Shown here: positions 45,369-52,649 of the stretch, piece after piece
How the letters are laid out: each line of letters begins with the position of its first letter
Numbering within the stretch: the stretch's first letter is position 1
Assembly (NCBI GenBank): GCA_001800905.1
Contig: MGWH01000002.1
Coordinates: forward strand, 767,032 to 831,031
Source of the DNA: Flavobacteria bacterium GWA2_35_26
GTDB lineage: Bacteria > Bacteroidota > Bacteroidia > Flavobacteriales > Flavobacteriaceae
Reading direction: 5' to 3'
Length of the DNA stretch: 64,000 nucleotides
The notes under the pieces: model-generated
What the model was told of the DNA's origin: nothing
Seen by the model: only the letters and a program-made list of their open reading frames with translations
The model's database searches: none
Program-made: the position numbers and the translations under genes

Positions 45369-46844
45369 ATGGTCAAAAGCTATAAAATATCCATGCTTTC
45401 ACTTCGTACAAGGATTTTCCTTTCGATGATTGTATTGATTATTATGGCTTCCATCATTCTGGCCTCTATTTCAATTATTCAATTTAAAAACGAAGCCAGA
45501 GAATACCATCAAGAACGTTTAGAACGCAAAGAAAACGAGGTTAAAGAACACATTAATTATGTGCTTTCAACAACTACTTATCCATTGACAACGCGCAATT
45601 TGCCTTTAATTTTCAAGGATAAAATTCACGAATTGGCGCAAATTCATGCCATCGAAATCAATATTTACAGCCAAGAAGGGAAACTGCTGAAATCTTCCAA
45701 AGAATCCTTTTCTGTAGACCAAGTGGCGCCACCTATTCCGAAATATATTTTGAAACTCGTGCGTTCTTCTATTGAAAAACGATTCGTAGATATCAAAACC
45801 ATTGACGGAATTAAAAATCGTTCTTCGTACAGCCAAATCAAAGACGACAAATTCAAACCACTCGGAATTTTGAATTTACCCTATGTGGAAGATGATGGTT
45901 TTTACGAAAAAGAATTGAACGGTTTTCTGATTCGCTTGGCACAGGTGTATTCGTTTATGTTGCTAGTTGCCTTTGGCTTGGCCTATTTTCTTTCGACCTA
46001 TATCACAAAGTCGTTAAAGACAATTTCAGATAAATTAGGCGAAACCAGTTTGAATCAAAAGAACGAAAAAATTGGGGTGGAAGCCAGTAGTAAAGAAATC
46101 AATTTGTTGATCAAGTCGTATAATGCGATGGTTGACGAATTGGAAATCAGTGCAGTGAAATTAGCCCAAAGCGAACGTGAAGAAGCTTGGCGCGAAATGG
46201 CCAAACAAGTCGCACACGAGATTAAAAATCCGCTGACACCAATGCGTTTGACCGTACAAAGTTTCCAACGAAAATTTGAACCAAACGATCCCGAGATCCA
46301 ACAAAAGATGAAGGATTACTCCGAAACTTTAATTCAGCAAATTGATACGATGAGTGCGGTCGCTTCGGCATTTTCGAACTTTGCGTCGATGCCAGCGCAA
46401 CAAAACGAATTGCTTAACGTAGTGGAAGTGGTGGAATTGGCTTTGGATATTTTCAACGAAGACTACTTGGTTTTTGAAAAAGAATCGGAAGAAATTATTG
46501 CAAAAATTGATCGGACACAACTCATCAGGATTATTACCAATTTGGTCAAAAATGCCATTCAAGCCATACCGGACCAACAAGAAACTAAATCTATTGTAGT
46601 GCGAGTGATACAAAATCAAAAAAACATATTAATCACAGTAAAAGACAACGGAATTGGTATCAAAGAAAAGGATCAATCCCGAATTTTTGAACCGAAATTC
46701 ACCACCAAAAATAGTGGCATGGGATTGGGTTTAAGTATCATCAAAAATATTATCGAAAATTACAAAGGAAGCATTACATTTGAAACACATTATGGGCAAG
46801 GCACGACTTTTATAGTTAGTTTACCAATTTTAAATACTAAATAA
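45369..46844 (+). CDS. Sensor histidine kinase, NtrY-like
   Basis: A 491-residue membrane kinase. Helices at about 14-38 and 188-212 flank a periplasmic sensor region of 150 residues. A HAMP-like linker (213-262) leads to the phosphoacceptor His283 in REMAKQVAHEIKNPLTPM, a sequence typical of NtrY-like kinases. The ATPase domain has an N box (LVKNAIQAIPD), DNGIGI and GMGLGLSI. No response regulator is adjacent, so it is an orphan here. A start at Met9 (45393) is also possible. The signal sensed is unknown. Confidence 0.9.
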   Translation: MVKSYKISMLSLRTRIFLSMIVLIIMASIILASISIIQFKNEAREYHQERLERKENEVKEHINYVLSTTTYPLTTRNLPLIFKDKIHELAQIHAIEINIYSQEGKLLKSSKESFSVDQVAPPIPKYILKLVRSSIEKRFVDIKTIDGIKNRSSYSQIKDDKFKPLGILNLPYVEDDGFYEKELNGFLIRLAQVYSFMLLVAFGLAYFLSTYITKSLKTISDKLGETSLNQKNEKIGVEASSKEINLLIKSYNAMVDELEISAVKLAQSEREEAWREMAKQVAHEIKNPLTPMRLTVQSFQRKFEPNDPEIQQKMKDYSETLIQQIDTMSAVASAFSNFASMPAQQNELLNVVEVVELALDIFNEDYLVFEKESEEIIAKIDRTQLIRIITNLVKNAIQAIPDQQETKSIVVRVIQNQKNILITVKDNGIGIKEKDQSRIFEPKFTTKNSGMGLGLSIIKNIIENYKGSITFETHYGQGTTFIVSLPILNTK

Positions 46845-46850
46845 ATTTTT

Positions 46851-47633
46851 ATGAATTTTGAAAATCTTATCATTAGCGTTGAAAATAAAATAGCAATTGT
46901 CACGTTAAATCGTCCAAATAAATTAAATGCTTTGAATAAAAGCACTTTAGAAGAACTACATATCGCCTTTACACAATTTGAGCAAGACGATTTAGTACAA
47001 GCTATAATCCTTACAGGAAGTGGAGATAAAGCGTTTGTTGCAGGCGCTGATATTTCAGAATTTGCTCATTTTTCTCCAATAGAAGGCACAAAATTAGCTT
47101 CCGAAGGACATGAAAAAGTATTTAATTTAATTGAAAATTTAACAAAACCCGTAATTGCTGCCATTCATGGCTATGTGTTAGGAGGCGGATTAGAATTGGC
47201 GTTAGCTTGCCATTTTAGAATTGCATCCGATAATGCAAAAATTGGCTTTCCAGAAGTGACTTTGGGTCTGATTCCAGGCTATGGTGGAACGCAACGACTT
47301 CCAAGATTAATCGGTAAGGGACGTGCTATGGAAATGATTTTAACAGCATCTACAATTCCGGCGAACGTAGCTAGAGAGTATGGCTTAGTGAATCATGTAG
47401 TGCCAAAATCTGGCCTAATAGAATTTAGTATAAGTATTGCTGAAAAAATTACTAAAAATGCTCCAATCGCTGTTTCTGAAGCCATACTAGCAATAAATGC
47501 AAGCTTTGATAGAAGTAAAAATGGGTATGAAGAAGAGATAAACGCGTTTGGAAGATTGTTTGGTACAGCCGATTTTAAAGAAGGAACGGCTGCCTTTTTG
47601 GAAAAAAGAAAAGCTAATTTTAGCGGAAAATAA
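46851..47633 (+). CDS. Enoyl-CoA hydratase/isomerase (crotonase family)
   Basis: A 260-residue crotonase. The oxyanion-hole segment is KAFVAGADISEF, followed by HGYVLGGGLELALACHF with one catalytic Glu and GFPEVTLGLIPGYGGTQRL with the second. With both Glu present, hydratase activity on trans-2-enoyl-CoA in fatty acid beta-oxidation is likely. It begins 6 nt after the kinase gene and precedes the orphan-domain gene by 21 nt. The pairing with scoAB elsewhere in the window suggests active fatty acid use. Confidence 0.92.
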   Translation: MNFENLIISVENKIAIVTLNRPNKLNALNKSTLEELHIAFTQFEQDDLVQAIILTGSGDKAFVAGADISEFAHFSPIEGTKLASEGHEKVFNLIENLTKPVIAAIHGYVLGGGLELALACHFRIASDNAKIGFPEVTLGLIPGYGGTQRLPRLIGKGRAMEMILTASTIPANVAREYGLVNHVVPKSGLIEFSISIAEKITKNAPIAVSEAILAINASFDRSKNGYEEEINAFGRLFGTADFKEGTAAFLEKRKANFSGK

Positions 47634-47654
47634 TTCAAAATTAAAACGAAACTA

Positions 47655-48059
47655 ATGGCTTTTCAAACTGAGTTTGCCCTTTTTTGGGAGAGTGTAAAAG
47701 AAAGTATGACGCAGTATACTTTTGCTAAATTAACCTTGGCAAAAACCATTGGTGATACCGAATTAAAAAACATTTATATGCGTCCCGTTTTGGTAGACGA
47801 CCAAGTACGTATTTCTCTAATTGCGCGTTATAAAACCGAAGAAGTAGAAAGTTTTCACACTTTAGAAGAAGCGTTTTTTGTACTTTCTTCGTATCTAAAT
47901 AATCCTTTTTTGACCGCTTTATTATTTACTACAGAAAATGATTTGACCTTCAAATTGAACAAAAAAAGAGTCGGAAGTATTGTAGAACAAGCCCCCACTT
48001 TTAAAAGTGCTTCGGACGTAGTTTTAGAAATGCAAGAAAAACAACTTTCAATAGACTAA
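47655..48059 (+). CDS. Conserved hypothetical protein resembling the N-terminal domain of a methyltransferase family
   Basis: A 134-residue soluble protein. The segments FAKLTLAKTIGDTELKNIYM, RPVLVDDQVRISLIARYKT and ALLFTTENDLTFKLNKKR resemble the domain that precedes the Rossmann fold in a family of class I SAM-dependent methyltransferases (typically FxKLTLGxY...LKNIxVRPV...FRYxTxD...TxExDxxLxxxxK). The protein stops where the methyltransferase domain would begin (MQEKQLSID). It could be a stand-alone version or a truncation. The next gene is on the opposite strand, so no separate catalytic ORF follows. The similarity is from memory. Confidence 0.6.
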   Translation: MAFQTEFALFWESVKESMTQYTFAKLTLAKTIGDTELKNIYMRPVLVDDQVRISLIARYKTEEVESFHTLEEAFFVLSSYLNNPFLTALLFTTENDLTFKLNKKRVGSIVEQAPTFKSASDVVLEMQEKQLSID

Positions 48060-48062
48060 TCT

Positions 48063-48716
48063 TTATTTTTTGCCTTCCCATTCAGCATAAAATTGTTCCA
48101 AAAAATCTTCCATATAACGGTGACGATCTTGGGCAATTTGTTTTCCCGTTGTGGTATTCATCTTGTCTTTCAACAGCAATAATTTTTCATAAAAATGATT
48201 GATGGTGGGTGCCTCATTATTTTTATATTCGTCTTTCGTCATGGTCAAATTAGGAGCAATTTCAGGATTGTACAACGCTCTGTTCTTGAATCCGCCATAA
48301 TTGAATGTTCTAGCAATGCCAATGGCTCCAATGGCATCCAATCGATCGGCATCTTGCACAATATCCAACTCAATAGACGAAAATTGTCTCTCCACCTTTC
48401 CGCCTTTGAACGAAATATTTTCAATAATAGCAATTACGTGATCGATTATAGTAGGCTCTACTTTTTCTGATTCTAAAAAAGCGCGCGCGGTTTTAGGACC
48501 TATAGATTCATCTCCATCGTGAAATTTACTATCCGCAATATCGTGAAGCAAAGCGCCTAATTGCACGATTTCTACATCACATTTTTCAGACTCGGCAATC
48601 AATAACGCATTTTTATACACGCGTTCAATATGAAACCAGTCGTGTCCACCTTCAGCTTGAACTAAAGTGGCTTTCACAAAAAGAATTGTTTTATCAATCA
48701 GAGTATTGGTATTCAT
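48063..48716 (-). CDS. HD domain phosphohydrolase
   Basis: A 217-residue metal-dependent phosphohydrolase of the HD superfamily, similar to E. coli YedJ. The ligands are visible: His25 and Asp26 (GGHDWFHIERV), His58 and Asp59 (ALLHDIADSKF), and a late Asp in VQDADRLDAIGAIGIARTF. These enzymes cleave nucleotide or other phosphate esters. It is convergent with the orphan-domain gene (3-nt gap) and downstream of the desaturase gene, separated by the cloverleaf repeat. Substrate unknown. Confidence 0.87.
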   Translation of the reverse strand: MNTNTLIDKTILFVKATLVQAEGGHDWFHIERVYKNALLIAESEKCDVEIVQLGALLHDIADSKFHDGDESIGPKTARAFLESEKVEPTIIDHVIAIIENISFKGGKVERQFSSIELDIVQDADRLDAIGAIGIARTFNYGGFKNRALYNPEIAPNLTMTKDEYKNNEAPTINHFYEKLLLLKDKMNTTTGKQIAQDRHRYMEDFLEQFYAEWEGKK

Positions 48717-48738
48717 TATAAAACGATTTTATAAAAAA

Positions 48739-48850
48739 GCGTCTAAAAAACATCTATTTTGTCATTCCGAATTTATTTCGGAATCTATAAAACGATGATT
48801 ATAGAAACTGAAACAAGTTCAGTTTGACAAAAAAAGACTTTTTTAGACGC
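48739..48850. repeat. 112-bp cloverleaf inverted-repeat element (MITE/REP-like)
   Basis: The ends GCGTCTAAAAAA (48739-48750) and TTTTTTAGACGC (48839-48850) are a perfect 12-bp inverted repeat. Inside, TTTTGTCA (48757-48764) pairs with TGACAAAA (48825-48832), and three hairpins follow without gaps: ATTCCGAA/TTCGGAAT, TCTATAA/TTATAGA and AACTGAA/TTCAGTT. The inner part resembles the common TCATTCCGAA...GAAACAAGTTCAG interspersed repeat. No ORF. Confidence 0.75.
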
Positions 48851-48876
48851 CTATTTTATTTAAAAATACTACATTT

Positions 48877-49863
48877 TTACAAAGTAGCAGGTTCTACCCA
48901 TTTAAAGATATACGACTCTTGCGGAATCACTAATCGTTCTGAAATTTTAGCCATTCTCGCTGGTAATTTCATCAAATAATCACGTGCTTTTTCAGCTTCG
49001 TCAGTCAATCCGGAAATTTTATCAATTTGCCATTTGTCAATTAACTTCTGCATGATTTCGACATAATCGTTAGCAGTATACACTCCGATTCGTTGTGCTG
49101 AATCAGAAAAATTTTCAAATGCCGAGCTGATTTGTTGTCCTGATTCTCTCAAGAAATGCGCCGGCATGACGATTTTTTGTTTCATCATGTATTGAAACGC
49201 TAACATCATTTCGCTTGGATCTACTTGAAAAATTCGGTTCACAAATTCGCTATACGCATGATGGTGACGCATCTCGTCTCCAGCAATCATTTTACACATT
49301 TTAGACAATTTATTATCGCCATATTTTTTAGCAATTTGCGATACTCTATTGTGCGAAACATAAGTAGCTAACTCTTGGAAACTCGTATACACAAAGTTCT
49401 TATACGGGTCTCTTCCTGTACCAATATCGAAACCGTCATTGATCAAATGCTGGGTGGTGATTTCAACCTCACGCATGTTCACACGTCCCGACAAATACAA
49501 GTATTTGTTTAACATGTCTCCGTGGCGGTTTTCTTCTCCTGTCCATTGACGAATCCAGCTTGACCAACCGTTTCTTTCTAAATTGTCGATTCCTTCAACT
49601 TCCATTAACCATGATTCATAGGTAGGTAAAGCCTCTTCGGTAATGGTGTCTCCTACCATAGCGACCCAAAAATCATAGGGTAAATCTTTAGCAATTTCTC
49701 TAAGTTCTTTTACTTCTTCAAAAAAGTTTTCACTTTGCGAATTCGGTAAAAAATCAGTGGGTTGCCAAATGCTTTCCACTGGAATTAAGTACTGTTCTAC
49801 GAAGCTATCTACGTTTTTTTCCAAAAACTGCATCACCTCTAAACGAATGTTTTTAATTGACAT
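48877..49863 (-). CDS. Acyl-ACP desaturase (stearoyl-ACP desaturase family)
   Basis: A 328-residue soluble diiron desaturase that introduces a cis double bond into acyl-ACP using O2 and ferredoxin. The diiron ligands follow the FAB2 pattern: Glu77 (ITEEALP), Glu111-Asn-Arg-His114 (TGEENRHGD), Glu164 (SFQELAT) and Glu197-Met-Arg-His200 (AGDEMRHHH). Length fits bacterial members. It is followed upstream by a PlsC-like acyltransferase gene 11 nt away on the same strand, giving a membrane-lipid pair: unsaturation and acyl transfer. Confidence 0.93.
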   Translation of the reverse strand: MSIKNIRLEVMQFLEKNVDSFVEQYLIPVESIWQPTDFLPNSQSENFFEEVKELREIAKDLPYDFWVAMVGDTITEEALPTYESWLMEVEGIDNLERNGWSSWIRQWTGEENRHGDMLNKYLYLSGRVNMREVEITTQHLINDGFDIGTGRDPYKNFVYTSFQELATYVSHNRVSQIAKKYGDNKLSKMCKMIAGDEMRHHHAYSEFVNRIFQVDPSEMMLAFQYMMKQKIVMPAHFLRESGQQISSAFENFSDSAQRIGVYTANDYVEIMQKLIDKWQIDKISGLTDEAEKARDYLMKLPARMAKISERLVIPQESYIFKWVEPATL

Positions 49864-49874
49864 TTTTTATATTA

Positions 49875-50609
49875 TTAAATTTGTATTCCTTCTACTACTG
49901 CTTTTTCAGCTTTTTCGACAATTTCTTCAAATGTATATTCACTCACTTGTAAAGGCGGGTGAATTGTAAATTTGAGGGGGTTGCCTAAACCTATTGGGAA
50001 AGCGCCAAATCGAACCATCTTCCATGAATTGTTGATGGTAATTGGAACCACATAAGCAGAAGGGGCATACTTACATAATATTTTCAATCCGCTTTGCGCG
50101 AACGGTTTTGGTTTTCCGGTTTTACTGCGTGTTCCTTCCGGAAAAATTACAGCAGAACGGGTATTTTTTTCAATATATTCAGATAATCCTTTGATAACAG
50201 GAATGGCTTGTTTCGGATCTTTTCTGTCAATTAAAACCGAGCCTCCGTGATTCAAATTGTAGGACACACTTGGAATTCCTTTGCCCAATTCTTTCTTGCT
50301 CACAAACTTGCAATGAAAGTCTCTCAAATACCAAATCATGGCTACAATATCATACAAACTCTGATGATTCGCAACAAAAATTATAGGTACATTCTTTGGA
50401 ATAAGTTCCGTATTTTCAAACTGATAACTCGTTCCTAAAATATTGGTACACCGCACCAAAAACAGGTTCAATATATCGACACTTTTTTTATGAGCTTGGT
50501 AACCAAAAACATTAAAGCATACCCATTGAATTGGATGAAAAACAACCAGACAAATTCCAAAACACAAATAATAAATGATGGAGAGAGGATACGAAATTAG
50601 TTTTTGCAT
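49875..50609 (-). CDS. Lysophospholipid acyltransferase (PlsC family)
   Basis: A 244-residue membrane-bound 1-acylglycerol-3-phosphate acyltransferase-like enzyme. Two hydrophobic segments lie at about 10-35. The catalytic motif HX4D is NHQSLYD (His82, Asp87) and the phosphate-binding motif is IFPEGTRSKTGK. I chose the ATG at 50609; a longer ORF to 50744 covers the divergent rnpA promoter region. It is the first gene of a two-gene unit with the acyl-ACP desaturase. Confidence 0.9.
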   Translation of the reverse strand: MQKLISYPLSIIYYLCFGICLVVFHPIQWVCFNVFGYQAHKKSVDILNLFLVRCTNILGTSYQFENTELIPKNVPIIFVANHQSLYDIVAMIWYLRDFHCKFVSKKELGKGIPSVSYNLNHGGSVLIDRKDPKQAIPVIKGLSEYIEKNTRSAVIFPEGTRSKTGKPKPFAQSGLKILCKYAPSAYVVPITINNSWKMVRFGAFPIGLGNPLKFTIHPPLQVSEYTFEEIVEKAEKAVVEGIQI

Positions 50610-50695
50610 GCATGAAAAATGAGTCACAAAAATACGAAATAAATTTTTAGGGTTATTTAAATCCTCAATAATAACGCCGATATTGGGTTTAATTG

Positions 50696-50703
50696 TACCT
50701 TTG
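50696..50703 (+). promoter_or_regulatory. -7 element upstream of rnpA
   Basis: TACCTTTG matches TAnnTTTG, 30 nt before the rnpA ATG at 50734. No TTG is present at the usual spacing. Confidence 0.45.
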
Positions 50704-50733
50704 ATAACTAAAATTAGCGGTATTTTCTCAGAA

Positions 50734-51129
50734 ATGAACTTCAATTATCCAAAAAACGAAAAACTAAAAAGCAAGATTACTATCGGATTGTTATTTTCCG
50801 AAGGAAAATCGGTATCCAAATACCCCTTGCGGTTGGTTTATCATTCGGGTGCTTTGGGGGATGACCAACAATTAAAAGTAGGAGTTTCAGTTTCTAAAAA
50901 ATACTTCAAAAAAGCGGTTGATCGCAATTATTTCAAGCGTGTTTTACGCGAAACTTATCGTCTCAATCAACATTTGCTCAAAGATCAACTTCATCAACCG
51001 TATGCATTAATGCTCTTTTACCAAAGCAAAGACCGCTTGTCTTTTGAAGAAATCAATAGTAAAACGATTCAATTGTTTGAAAAATTTTTAGCGCAAGTTA
51101 ATTATGTTTCAAAAGACGAACCAAAATAG
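50734..51129 (+). CDS. rnpA: Ribonuclease P protein component
   Basis: RnpA is the protein subunit of RNase P, which matures tRNA 5' ends. The 131-residue basic protein begins MNFNYPKNEKLKSKITIGLLF, then KVGVSVSKKYFKKAVDRNYFKRVLRETYR, which includes the RNR-type RNA-binding motif (DRNYFKRVLRE). I chose the ATG at 50734 over an in-frame start at 50683. It is a single gene, divergent from plsC. In many bacteria it follows rpmH; here rpmH is not adjacent. Confidence 0.94.
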   Translation: MNFNYPKNEKLKSKITIGLLFSEGKSVSKYPLRLVYHSGALGDDQQLKVGVSVSKKYFKKAVDRNYFKRVLRETYRLNQHLLKDQLHQPYALMLFYQSKDRLSFEEINSKTIQLFEKFLAQVNYVSKDEPK

Positions 51130-51150
51130 CACGTTCGTATTTACCACAAC

Positions 51151-51600
51151 TTAGTGACTTTTCTCCATTTGAATGTGCGGAATGTCGTCTTCTAAATACA
51201 TTTCGCTGGTTTGAACAAAGCCATGGCTTTCGTAGAATTTTTTGAGATATAATTGGGCCCCAATGGTGATTTCAATCTCGCCAAAATGTTCAAAAACTCC
51301 TGCAATGGCTTGGCGCATTAATTCGTGTCCCCATTTTTTATCTCTGTGCTTTGGGTCTACTGTTACACGACCAATTGAAGCATGTACAAATGAAATTCCG
51401 GGTTTAATAAGACGGGCGTGTGCTACTATTTTACCTTCAAATGTTCCGAAAAGATGCAATGCTTTTTGGTCTTTACCGTCCAAATCAAGGTATACACAGT
51501 TTTGCTCCACTACAAATATTTCACTTCGCAAGCGAAGAATATCATACAATTCGTGTACTGAAAGAGATTCAAAAGATTTAATCGTCCATTCTAATGCCAT
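51151..51600 (-). CDS. GNAT family N-acetyltransferase (ElaA-like)
   Basis: A 149-residue single-domain GNAT of the ElaA type. The N-terminal LYDILRLRSEIFVVEQNCVY is the ElaA signature; the acetyl-CoA loop lies in GRVTVDPKHRDKKWGHELM (R/QxxGxG-like, here RDKKWGHE). YLKKFYESHGF near the C-terminus is typical. The acceptor is unknown. It is convergent with rnpA and 5 nt from the DUF4837 gene stretch, with which it is co-directional. Confidence 0.88.
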   Translation of the reverse strand: MALEWTIKSFESLSVHELYDILRLRSEIFVVEQNCVYLDLDGKDQKALHLFGTFEGKIVAHARLIKPGISFVHASIGRVTVDPKHRDKKWGHELMRQAIAGVFEHFGEIEITIGAQLYLKKFYESHGFVQTSEMYLEDDIPHIQMEKSH

Positions 51601-51605
51601 GAAAT

Positions 51606-52610
51606 TTATTTTTTATTTGGGGTAAATGTATTGTTTTTAAGTACATGAACCGAATGCATAATTGCATCTAATTCGTGCATAACATCTCTTTTTTCTTTAG
51701 AAGGCGAATAACAAAATCCTTCCAAGACTACCAATCGCTTATGAATAGAATCCACTATGGTGTAATTGATAAACGGACCTGACATATAATCGTTTTGTAG
51801 TTGCCAGGTGCCTCGGGTTTCATACGCCAGTCGATGGTCAAGTGTAGATTTGAAAAAATAAGGAGTATAACCTGTCTCGCTAATCATATAGGTTTGAGGC
51901 TCGGTTCCTTGAATGTATTTTCCAATAGAATCTCTCATTGAAAGAATCGCAGTCGAAATAGTAGAGGTTCTAATTGTGTTCAACGGAAGTTGATACAGTA
52001 ACAAACTACTACTTCCGCTAATGCTGTTTTTCTTAAACCAGACAAAATTGGGTTTCCGCATCACCTGCTCAAAGTTAGAAGGGACTTGAATACTAAGCTG
52101 AAATTGTTTTTTAAACAATCCTGCAGGAAGAAGCGCCTTTTGATTAATTCGTTGACTTTCTAGAATTTCAGCTTGTTTGATATGGCGAATAATTTCTGGC
52201 GAATGTTCTTCTAACAATTGTAGAATTTCTACAGCTGTTTTTCCAGAAATATGAAAGACATTTTGAGGAGACGCATATTGATTTTTCTTGATTTCGAATT
52301 TATTTTCAGCTGCTTTTTTAACGATAATAATCGCGCGACTAGCTGTGGCAAATCCTTCTAATAATTGAATCGGAAATTGATTAATAGTAAATAATGGTTC
52401 TTCCTCAGGGAGTCCTATTACTGGAGAAGCAAATTTATTTCGGATGCTATCGCCAACTTCTCCATTCCACAATTGGTCTTCAATAATAACCGAAATGGTG
52501 TTAATTGCACCCGATGTTTTTCGTGGTAAGTTGTCTTCTTTCTTCAAACAAGAAACCAGAACAACCGAAAGTAATACGCATAAAAAATGGGCTTTATTTA
52601 TGATTCTCAT
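51606..52610 (-). CDS. DUF4837 family lipoprotein
   Basis: A 334-residue lipoprotein with a signal sequence (about 8-20) and lipobox VLVSC (Cys21). The mature part (INTISVIIEDQLWNGEVGDSIRNKF, cut short here to INTISVIIEDQLW) matches the Bacteroidetes DUF4837 family of unknown function. It is mostly beta-rich with a long C-terminal domain (GYTPYFFKSTLDHRLAYETR). It lies 39 nt downstream of the LysM transglycosylase on the same strand, a cell-envelope context. Confidence 0.83.
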   Translation of the reverse strand: MRIINKAHFLCVLLSVVLVSCLKKEDNLPRKTSGAINTISVIIEDQLWNGEVGDSIRNKFASPVIGLPEEEPLFTINQFPIQLLEGFATASRAIIIVKKAAENKFEIKKNQYASPQNVFHISGKTAVEILQLLEEHSPEIIRHIKQAEILESQRINQKALLPAGLFKKQFQLSIQVPSNFEQVMRKPNFVWFKKNSISGSSSLLLYQLPLNTIRTSTISTAILSMRDSIGKYIQGTEPQTYMISETGYTPYFFKSTLDHRLAYETRGTWQLQNDYMSGPFINYTIVDSIHKRLVVLEGFCYSPSKEKRDVMHELDAIMHSVHVLKNNTFTPNKK

Positions 52611-52649
52611 CTTATGAAATAAAACCCAAATTTAAATTGATTCATCGAA

